5,407 bases of DNA, taken from Clostridiales bacterium (GTDB taxonomy: Bacteria; Bacillota_A; Clostridia; Peptostreptococcales; Anaerovoracaceae). The notes below the pieces were generated by a model that did not search any database, was not told where the DNA came from, and was given only the letters and a program-made list of their open reading frames with translations. Each line of letters opens with the position of its first letter. Position 1 is the stretch's first letter. The stretch covers positions 1 to 5,407 of the forward strand of contig JAILFI010000115.1 in NCBI GenBank assembly GCA_024697655.1, in the 5' to 3' direction. Positions 1 through 5,154 of the stretch are shown one piece after another. The translations under genes were made by a program, and so were the position numbers.

Positions 1-34
1 GCCGGAATAAGAAAGAAAGGACAGAGTAACCGCC

Positions 35-934
35 GTGCCAAGCGATTCCCGGAAAGAGACAAAGCAGTGGAAGGGCATCCTGATGCTCGTCCTCTTTGCG
101 TTCTTTGTTGCCTGGCAGACTCCGTTCGCACGGATCCTGCAGGATCACGGGGTGCCGCAGATCGGTACGGTGACGATGCTGTTCGTGCTCGCCGCGGTGC
201 TTATGAATGCGGTCGATCTGGTCACGGGGCAGGCGGCAAGGGTCTACCGGACGGGCGTTCATCATTTGAAGGCACTGGTTCCCGCAGCCGTACTGAACTT
301 CGTGGGGAGCATCGGGCTGTTCTTTTCGGTGCACACGCTGAACGTCGGTGTGGCGGTGGCGCTTCTGTACCTGTCTCCGGTGCTCATCTGCATCTTCTTT
401 CTGCTCACAAAGATCCGGCCGGTCCCGCACATCCAGCGGGTCGCGGCAGGCATCTGCATCTTTGGCTGCCTCTGTGCGGTCAACGTATTCCAGACACCGC
501 TGGCGGAACTGTCCGTTACAGGTATTCTGTTCGCGCTCCTGGCAGCGGCATCGCTCGGCGGGTACACCCTGTCGCTCGATCTGCTCGTGCCGGCGGACCT
601 GGACAGACGGGTGGTGGTCACGTTCGTGCTCGATATCGCTGCGGTCCTGAGCATCCTGGTCTATCCCGGTATGTTCGCGGAGTTTGCGCATCTGACGCTT
701 CCGGACCTCGGGATCTTTCTTTACCTGGCTGTTGTAACAAAACTCCTCTGTCTGTACCTGCTGCTCGCGGGGACGAAGATCGTCGGCGCGGCCCGGTCCG
801 CTGTCATACAGTCTCTGGAGATCCCGTTCTCGCTGCTCGTCGCGTATCTGACGCTTCATCAGGTGCTGACACCGGTGCAGTTCATCGGCGTGGGGCTGGT
901 GTTCCTGGCGGTCGTGCTGATGCAAAAGAAATAA
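35..934 (+). CDS. EamA/DMT-superfamily transporter
   Basis: This is a 299-residue integral membrane protein of the drug/metabolite transporter superfamily, probably an inner-membrane exporter or importer of a small metabolite; the substrate cannot be read from sequence. Ten hydrophobic segments fit the two-EamA-domain fold, at about residues 14-32, 44-64, 79-98, 104-124, 133-151 (first half) and 161-181, 193-213, 224-245, 250-271, 279-297 (second half). The helix-9 motif SAVIQSLEIPFSLLVA (255-270) and the short basic tail (QKK) are typical of the family, as is the length. The start is GTG at 35; an in-frame stop at 8-10 rules out a longer form. AAAGGA at 16-21 lies 13 bases upstream, which is long. 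An ATG at 83 has AAGGG seven bases upstream and would give 283 residues, but would remove the basic residues before helix 1, so GTG is preferred. The gene is convergent with the minus-strand block and has no visible functional link to it. Confidence 0.9.
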   Translation: MPSDSRKETKQWKGILMLVLFAFFVAWQTPFARILQDHGVPQIGTVTMLFVLAAVLMNAVDLVTGQAARVYRTGVHHLKALVPAAVLNFVGSIGLFFSVHTLNVGVAVALLYLSPVLICIFFLLTKIRPVPHIQRVAAGICIFGCLCAVNVFQTPLAELSVTGILFALLAAASLGGYTLSLDLLVPADLDRRVVVTFVLDIAAVLSILVYPGMFAEFAHLTLPDLGIFLYLAVVTKLLCLYLLLAGTKIVGAARSAVIQSLEIPFSLLVAYLTLHQVLTPVQFIGVGLVFLAVVLMQKK

Positions 935-939
935 GAAAA

Positions 940-962
940 AGACGGCTGCGGCCGTCTATTTG
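940..962. terminator. Bidirectional intrinsic terminator
   Basis: A perfect 7-bp stem, AGACGGC (940-946) and GCCGTCT (951-957), encloses a TGCG tetraloop. On the plus strand it follows the transporter stop codon by five bases and is trailed by TATTTG, a weak T-tract. On the minus strand it lies about 47 bases after the stop of the racemase-family gene ending at 1005 and is trailed by TTTTTC (complement of 935-939), a better T-tract. It sits between two convergent genes, the usual place for a shared terminator. Confidence 0.8.
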
Positions 963-1004
963 ATTGCCCAATGGCGCCTGTTTGCCGGCTGCTTTGTCCG
1001 CTCT

Positions 1005-1796
1005 TTAGAGGAACCCCGCGAACGGGCGGCGGCAGACACCGCCTGCCAGCCAGTTGTGCAGTGTCGTAAAGTCGAACACCGGCAGGTTCGTGGCAGCCTG
1101 TACCATATGCGCAAACGGCGGCAGATCCGAGCACTCAAAGAGGATCGCGCCGATGTCATTCTCTTTCATCAGTCCAAGCGCGGCTTCGGCGATCTCTTCG
1201 CCGAGCTTTTTCGGATTATAGGAATGGATGCCTTTATCCTGACCGACCAGTTTGCCGAACGCCTGCGTGTTTTCAAGCCCCGCTACGGCGACACAGGAGG
1301 GATCCTCCACGCCGACGTGATACAGAAGCTCATCGGTGAACGCCTGGGAGGAAGCGCAGATGACGCCGATCTTTTCAGACGGCTTGAGGAGCGGTTTGAT
1401 CCAGTTGACTTGCAGCAGGGAAGACATCGCCACGGGAACATCGACCGCCGCGGCGATCTCGCGCTGGAAATTCGCGAAGTATCCGCAGTTGCCTGAGATG
1501 GCACGGCAGCCTTCCCGTTCGAGCTGCCGGGCGCATTCGAGGAGTTGCTCGACAGCGTCCGGATCGGCCGCGAACAGCTGGGCGACTTCCACTTCACTGA
1601 TCAGATAGCGGACCGGAAAGCGGTAGGTCCAGCAGTTGGCGACATTGCCCGGCATCTCCGGGTACCAGATCGGCGGGGTGATGATGCCGAGCGGGTAGCC
1701 GCTCAGGTTCTGCTCCGGGCGGGCATAGATCGTCCGGTCGAAATCCGGCGATTCATCACCGGTAATATACCCATAGTTCCTGACATCCTTATACAT
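1005..1796 (-). CDS. Asp/Glu/hydantoin racemase-family protein, copy A
   Basis: This 263-residue protein belongs to the aspartate/glutamate/hydantoin racemase superfamily, cofactor-independent enzymes that use two cysteines on opposite faces of the substrate. Both are visible: Cys104 in SGNCGYF and Cys222 in ECSDLPP. The first strand of the fold appears to be PLGIIT (35-40), so residues 1-33 form an N-terminal extension (YGYITGDESP, TIYARPEQ) not usual in short racemases of this superfamily. Further conserved blocks are PVAMSSLLQVNWIKP (121-135), KIGVICAS (142-149), YNPKKLGEE (193-201) and the C-terminal VCRRPFAGFL. The protein is about 75 % identical (197 of 263, hand count) to the gene just upstream, without gaps. 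ATG at 1796 has AAAGGA seven bases upstream (1804-1809). The substrate is unknown; amino-acid, hydantoin or allantoin racemases and arylmalonate or maleate-type enzymes share this superfamily. Copy A alone has an extra Cys55 (NCWTY). Confidence 0.85.
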   Translation of the reverse strand: MYKDVRNYGYITGDESPDFDRTIYARPEQNLSGYPLGIITPPIWYPEMPGNVANCWTYRFPVRYLISEVEVAQLFAADPDAVEQLLECARQLEREGCRAISGNCGYFANFQREIAAAVDVPVAMSSLLQVNWIKPLLKPSEKIGVICASSQAFTDELLYHVGVEDPSCVAVAGLENTQAFGKLVGQDKGIHSYNPKKLGEEIAEAALGLMKENDIGAILFECSDLPPFAHMVQAATNLPVFDFTTLHNWLAGGVCRRPFAGFL

Positions 1797-1803
1797 GGCA
1801 GAT

Positions 1804-1809
1804 TCCTTT
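1804..1809 (-). promoter_or_regulatory. Ribosome binding site of racemase copy A
   Basis: AAAGGA on the minus strand lies seven bases before the ATG at 1796. It directly follows the tandem 13-bp repeat, so anything bound to that repeat would lie very close to the ribosome binding site. Confidence 0.75.
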
Positions 1810-1834
1810 CTTATTCACATCTTTTATCCACATC
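1809..1834 (-). repeat. Tandem 13-bp repeat containing two DnaA-box matches
   Basis: On the minus strand the leader of racemase copy A contains GATGTGGATAAAA directly followed by GATGTGAATAAGA, matching at 11 of 13 positions with no spacer. Read on the plus strand, each unit carries a perfect match to the DnaA-box consensus TTATNCACA: TTATTCACA at 1811-1819 and TTATCCACA at 1824-1832, in the same orientation and 13 bases apart. The repeat and matches are seen directly. DnaA binding is inference from the consensus. No other TTATNCACA was noticed in the window. Confidence 0.6.
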
Positions 1835-1840
1835 ACCGCG

Positions 1841-1854
1841 CAGCCGTGAGGCTG
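1841..1854. other. Small hairpin between the two racemase genes
   Basis: CAGCC and GGCTG form a 5-bp stem around a four-base loop (GTGA on the plus strand). On the minus strand it follows the copy B stop codon by five bases but is trailed by GCGCGGTG rather than a T-tract, so it is not a convincing terminator for copy B. On the plus strand TTTGTTT follows, but no plus-strand gene ends here. It may be an mRNA-stabilising or processing hairpin, or chance. Confidence 0.3.
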
Positions 1855-1859
1855 TTTGT

Positions 1860-2651
1860 TTAGAGGAATCCGGTGAACGGGCGGCGGCACACGGCATTGT
1901 ACAGCCAATTATGCAGCGTCGTGAAGTCGAAGACCGGCAGACTGGTCGCAGCCTGCACCATGTGCGCGAACGGCGGCAGATCGGAGCACTCCAGCAGGAC
2001 CGCGCCCAGATCGTGCTCTTTCATCAGTCCCAGTGCCGCTTCCGCGACTTCTTCCCCGAGCTTCTTCGGGTTGTAGTAATTGACGCCCGGGACCTGACGG
2101 ACCAGCGGGCCGAATTCGCTGCTGTCCTCAAGACCTGCCACGACGACAACATCCGGATCTTCGACACCGGTCGCGCGCAGCAGGTCCGGGGTGAACGAAC
2201 TGCCGGATGCGCAGATGACACCGATTTTCTCCCCGTCCTTCAGCGTCGGCTTGATCCAGTTGACCTGCAGGAGGGAGGACATGGCGACCGGTACGCTGAC
2301 TGCTTCGGCCAGCTGTTTCTGGTAATTGGCGTAGTACCCGCAGTTGCCGGATATGGCTCGGCAGCCTTCGCTCTCCAGTTGACGGGCTTCATCGAGCAGC
2401 ATCCCAATGGCGGCCGGGTCGGCGTCAAAGAGCTGCTGGATCTCGACCTTCGACCGGAGATAGCGCACGGGGAAGTCGTATGTCCAGGGGTTGCCGACAT
2501 TGCCGGGCATCTGCGGGAACCAGGTGTGCGGGGTGATGATGCCGAGCGGGTAGCCGCTCAGATCCTGCTCCGGGCGGGCGTAGATCGTCCGGTCGAATTC
2601 CGGCGATTCATCGCCGCTGATATAGCCGTAATTCCTGATATCGCTGTACAT
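1860..2651 (-). CDS. Asp/Glu/hydantoin racemase-family protein, copy B
   Basis: This is the upstream member of the tandem racemase-family pair, also 263 residues. The same two presumed catalytic cysteines are present (Cys104 in SGNCGYYA and Cys222 in ECSDLPP), as are the N-terminal extension before PLGIIT and the C-terminal VCRRPFTGFL. Differences from copy A cluster at residues 41-59, 71-90, 150-162 and 180-192, while the cysteine motifs and the segments 121-135 and 221-250 are nearly invariant. That pattern suggests two working enzymes, possibly with different substrates, not one decayed copy. The reading frame stays open to an ATG at 2693, but that start would lie inside the terminator loop. 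ATG at 2651 has AAAGGA eight bases upstream and matches the start of copy A (MYSDIRNYGY against MYKDVRNYGY). The gap to copy A is 63 bases, and co-transcription with it is likely. Confidence 0.85.
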   Translation of the reverse strand: MYSDIRNYGYISGDESPEFDRTIYARPEQDLSGYPLGIITPHTWFPQMPGNVGNPWTYDFPVRYLRSKVEIQQLFDADPAAIGMLLDEARQLESEGCRAISGNCGYYANYQKQLAEAVSVPVAMSSLLQVNWIKPTLKDGEKIGVICASGSSFTPDLLRATGVEDPDVVVVAGLEDSSEFGPLVRQVPGVNYYNPKKLGEEVAEAALGLMKEHDLGAVLLECSDLPPFAHMVQAATSLPVFDFTTLHNWLYNAVCRRPFTGFL

Positions 2652-2659
2652 GGATTCTT

Positions 2660-2665
2660 TCCTTT
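2660..2665 (-). promoter_or_regulatory. Ribosome binding site deciding the start of racemase copy B
   Basis: AAAGGA on the minus strand lies eight bases before the ATG at 2651, supporting that start over the in-frame ATG at 2693. Only nine bases separate it from the T-tract of the preceding terminator, leaving no room for a separate promoter between them. Confidence 0.8.
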
Positions 2666-2674
2666 CACATTGCG

Positions 2675-2705
2675 AAAAACCCGGCAGACGCACTTGTCTG
2701 CCGGG
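2675..2705 (-). terminator. Strong intrinsic terminator after the phosphohexomutase gene
   Basis: On the minus strand CCCGGCAGAC and GTCTGCCGGG (2705-2696 and 2689-2680) form a perfect 10-bp stem around a six-base loop, followed immediately by TTTTT (2679-2675). The stem starts nine bases after the TAA at 2715-2717. This is a textbook Rho-independent terminator. It would end the permease-phosphoribosyltransferase-phosphohexomutase transcript, or act as an internal attenuator that lowers expression of the racemase genes behind it. Confidence 0.92.
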
Positions 2706-2714
2706 TCGTTGCTG

Positions 2715-4520
2715 TTAAAGAGCGGAGCTGTCCAGCTCGCTGTAGGGGAAGAAGAACGGGCGCAGCACAGCCGCGATCTCTTCGCTGCCGCCTTCCCGGT
2801 CCGCCTCGATATTCAGAGGCATGAGCGGATCGTGGAGCGAACGGCGCAGCAGGCACCAGCCCATCGGTTCGCTTGCGGCTGCATCGAGGAATTCGATGCG
2901 TACGCCTTCGTAGTTGGGCGTGACAAGGCGCATGGACAAAGTCTGTCCGAAGGAGGCCGGCATGGAGCGGCTCGCGGCGCTGTTGTCGCCGGCTGCCCAG
3001 GCCTTGAGATCATCCAGGATCTGATCCGCGTAAGCGCCAAAGTCCTCCGCGGTGATCGGCATCCTGACCTCTCTGGCCTCGGCGGGTTCTTCGAGATCCG
3101 CCAGCAGCGCGTCCAGATCGCTGCCCGCCTTCTTGAGGAGCGCCGCCTTGATGACGATCTTCGTTGCCAGATACGCACCGTCGTCGAGGAAATAGTTCTC
3201 CGCGAGCGCGGCATGCCCGGAAGTCTCGATCGCGAGCGGGCAGTCGATGCCCCGGCGGGTAAGTTCCTGCGCTTTGTTGATGACGTTCTTGTAACCGCGC
3301 ATGTAGCGTAGGTGTTTCAGACCGAGCGTACCTTCGAGGAACTTCGTGAGCTGCGTGCTCGTGATGCTGTCCGTGACGACCGTGCTGCCGGGATGCGCAT
3401 CCGCGACGAGCAGGGCGGCCAGCGCGACGATGCCGTTGCGGGCGACCTCTCTGCCTGCGCCGGTGACCGCCGCCGAGCGGTCCACATCGGTGTCGAAGAT
3501 GATCCCCAGATCGCACTTGCCGCCGAGGACCGCGTCCCGCAGCGCTTCAACCGCTTCGGCATTTTCGGGATTGGGGGCGTGATTGGGGAAACTGCCGTCC
3601 GGGTCCGCATAGCGGCTGGCACTGACATCCGCGCCGAGCGGCTCGAGGACTTCGGACGCATAGAACCCGCCGGCGCCGTTGCCGGCATCTACTGCGACCG
3701 TAAGGCCGGACAGCGGGTATTCCGCGTCCGCGTCCGGCGCGCCTTTGCAGACGCCGTCCGTGATCAAGCCGCGCAGATGGGCGGCGTAGGTCTCCATCAG
3801 ATCCGGGATATACGCGCCGAGTTCCGCCTGCGCAAAGATCGGGCGGTCCCGCTCGATCTGCGAACGGGCGGTGATGCTGCCGTTGATCTTCGCGTCACGT
3901 TTGGCGTCTTCTTTCGCTGCGGCAAGTCCCGGCGAATCGTCTTTGTAAGCATCCGGTCCTGGCATGTGCGCCAGTTTTTCCTTCATCGCGGCGACGGCCG
4001 AGAGCATGGCCGCTTCTTCCTGCGCTTTGCGCGCGGCGGCTTTTTCTTCTGTTTCTTTGGGAAGCGAGTCCTCCGCGTATTCGATGATCTTCGCGATGTC
4101 GGCTTTCTGCAGACCGCCTTCCGCGTCGAAGTACTTGAACCCGTTCCGTTCGTACGGCAGGTGGCTGGCGGTGATCATGACGGCGCCGTCACAGTGGAAG
4201 CTGTTGAACTTGGTCGCCATGAACATGGCCGGCGTGCTTGCCAGTCCGCAGTCGAAGAAAGTCACATCGTTGACGGACAGCGTCACGAGGATGATCTGCT
4301 TGAGGTACGGGCCGGAGAGGCGGCTGTCGCAGCCGACGGCAACGGAGAGCGATTCGACGGGTTTGCCGGTCTTTTCGCTCAGCCAGCGCAGGTACCCCTG
4401 CGTCAGCGATTCGGCCTCGGTGCGCAGCAGATTGGCGTCGCCGGAAACGCCGGGGATCGCGACACCGCGGATGTCGCTGCCGTTCTGCAGGGCTTTGAGC
4501 CCTTTCTTATCTGCACTCAT
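2715..4520 (-). CDS. Phosphohexomutase-superfamily (phosphoglucomutase/phosphomannomutase-like) protein
   Basis: This 601-residue cytosolic enzyme belongs to the alpha-D-phosphohexomutase superfamily, which moves phosphate between C1 and C6 (or C5) of a sugar through a phosphoserine. Visible signatures are GSDIRG (14-19), the active-site loop ITASHLPYERNG (116-127) with presumed phosphoserine Ser119, AVDAGNGAGG opening domain 2 (276-285), the metal loop DTDVDR (343-348), the sugar-binding loop ETSGH (432-436) and a domain-4 phosphate loop TPNYEGVR (534-541). Two features depart from classical enzymes: TASHLP replaces TASHNP, and NYEGVR replaces the usual SGTE-type loop. From memory both resemble a plant/cyanobacterial subfamily whose substrate is poorly defined. 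A charged Ala/Lys/Glu-rich segment at about 141-235 makes the protein longer than typical bacterial phosphomannomutases of about 450 residues. ATG at 4520 has GGAG eight bases upstream. The gene follows the phosphoribosyltransferase by 12 bases and ends at a terminator. Phosphoglucomutase, phosphomannomutase or phosphopentomutase activity is possible. Confidence 0.88.
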   Translation of the reverse strand: MSADKKGLKALQNGSDIRGVAIPGVSGDANLLRTEAESLTQGYLRWLSEKTGKPVESLSVAVGCDSRLSGPYLKQIILVTLSVNDVTFFDCGLASTPAMFMATKFNSFHCDGAVMITASHLPYERNGFKYFDAEGGLQKADIAKIIEYAEDSLPKETEEKAAARKAQEEAAMLSAVAAMKEKLAHMPGPDAYKDDSPGLAAAKEDAKRDAKINGSITARSQIERDRPIFAQAELGAYIPDLMETYAAHLRGLITDGVCKGAPDADAEYPLSGLTVAVDAGNGAGGFYASEVLEPLGADVSASRYADPDGSFPNHAPNPENAEAVEALRDAVLGGKCDLGIIFDTDVDRSAAVTGAGREVARNGIVALAALLVADAHPGSTVVTDSITSTQLTKFLEGTLGLKHLRYMRGYKNVINKAQELTRRGIDCPLAIETSGHAALAENYFLDDGAYLATKIVIKAALLKKAGSDLDALLADLEEPAEAREVRMPITAEDFGAYADQILDDLKAWAAGDNSAASRSMPASFGQTLSMRLVTPNYEGVRIEFLDAAASEPMGWCLLRRSLHDPLMPLNIEADREGGSEEIAAVLRPFFFPYSELDSSAL

Positions 4521-4528
4521 AGAAGCGT

Positions 4529-4535
4529 CTCCTTA
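4529..4535 (-). promoter_or_regulatory. Ribosome binding site overlapping the upstream stop codon
   Basis: On the minus strand TAAGGAG combines the TAA stop of the phosphoribosyltransferase (4535-4533) with the Shine-Dalgarno sequence of the phosphohexomutase, whose ATG follows eight bases later at 4520. This arrangement suggests translational coupling and fixes the two genes as one operon. Confidence 0.8.
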
Positions 4536-5090
4536 TTCCTTGATGGTCCCGTCGGGGTTGAAGACGGGCAGTTTGTCCAGCGCGATGATGTCGCCGCGGT
4601 CCATGGCGTCGCCCTCCGCGAGGACGGCCATCTTGGCGACGATGTTGGCGCCTGCCTGTGCAGCCAGCGCTTCGATCGCATTGAGGGACGCGCCGGTGCT
4701 GATGACGTCGTCGAGGACCAGGACGCGTTTGCCGCGCATCTTTTCGACGTCGCTCTTGCCCAGGTACAGGTGCTGCTCATATGCGGTGGTGATGGACTCG
4801 ACCGATACGACGAGCGGATCCTCCATATACACCTTCAGCCCTTTGCGGGCGACGATGTATTCATTCTGGCCGGCGAGCTTGGCCATCTCATGCGCCAGCG
4901 GGATGCTCTTGGCTTCCGCGGTCAGGATGATATCGAATGCCGGAGCTTTCGCCAGCAGTTCTTTCGCCGCCGCTTCGTTGATCTCGACATCGCCGAGCAT
5001 GATGAATGCCGCGATGGAAAGATCCTCGCTGACCGGGAAAAGGGGCAGCCGGCGCTTGAGCCCCGCGATCGTCATTTCGTGATACAGCAT
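4533..5090 (-). CDS. Type I phosphoribosyltransferase, probably purine salvage
   Basis: This 185-residue cytosolic enzyme would join a free base to PRPP, giving a nucleoside monophosphate and pyrophosphate. The PRPP-binding signature VLVLDDVISTGAS is at 123-135, with the two acidic residues Asp127 and Asp128. The segment TAEAKSIPLAHEMAK (57-71) and the ARKG stretch (81-84) resemble the region upstream of the PRPP loop in adenine and xanthine phosphoribosyltransferases, and the length fits both. The C-terminal hood (DKLPVFNPDG, 172-181) presumably selects the base, which I cannot assign; adenine, xanthine, or hypoxanthine/guanine are all open. ATG at 5090 has AAAAGGAG six bases upstream (5097-5104). 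The gene lies 64 bases after a purine permease and 12 bases before the phosphohexomutase. Permease and phosphoribosyltransferase together suggest capture and trapping of an extracellular purine. No purine riboswitch fits in the short leader. Confidence 0.88.
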   Translation of the reverse strand: MLYHEMTIAGLKRRLPLFPVSEDLSIAAFIMLGDVEINEAAAKELLAKAPAFDIILTAEAKSIPLAHEMAKLAGQNEYIVARKGLKVYMEDPLVVSVESITTAYEQHLYLGKSDVEKMRGKRVLVLDDVISTGASLNAIEALAAQAGANIVAKMAVLAEGDAMDRGDIIALDKLPVFNPDGTIKE

Positions 5091-5126
5091 AGTAGACTCC
5101 TTTTGTGTAAGGTTGTTATATATTCG

Positions 5127-5145
5127 CCGGAGATCCAGTCTCCGG
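5127..5145 (-). other. Hairpin between permease and phosphoribosyltransferase genes
   Basis: CCGGAGA and TCTCCGG form a perfect 7-bp stem around a five-base loop. On the minus strand it begins nine bases after the permease stop codon. What follows is CGAATATATAAC, AT-rich but without a run of Ts, so it is at best a weak terminator. It could also be a processing or stabilising hairpin that sets different mRNA levels for permease and enzyme. The TATAAC just behind it resembles a -10 element, but no -35 hexamer stands at the right distance. Confidence 0.45.
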
Positions 5146-5154
5146 AATCGCTCT

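Noticed and set aside
1..10. Possible tail of an upstream gene ending in TAA at 8-10
   Set aside because: Only two codons would be visible, which is not enough to support a gene.
67..963. Second plus-strand open frame overlapping the transporter gene
   Set aside because: Its product is Arg/Gly-rich with no family resemblance, whereas the other frame gives ten clean membrane helices.
1022..1046. Inverted repeat GGCAG/CTGCC near the end of racemase copy A
   Set aside because: It is short, lies inside the coding region encoding the conserved C-terminus and has no T-tract; it is most likely a by-product of GC-rich codons.
2652..2693. Start of racemase copy B at the upstream in-frame ATG (277 residues)
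   Set aside because: That ATG lies in the loop of the strong terminator, has no good ribosome binding site, and the extra 14 residues have no counterpart in copy A.
5091..5130. Purine riboswitch or PurR box in front of the phosphoribosyltransferase
   Set aside because: The 64-base gap is too short for a purine riboswitch, its conserved core is not present, and no good PurBox match is visible.
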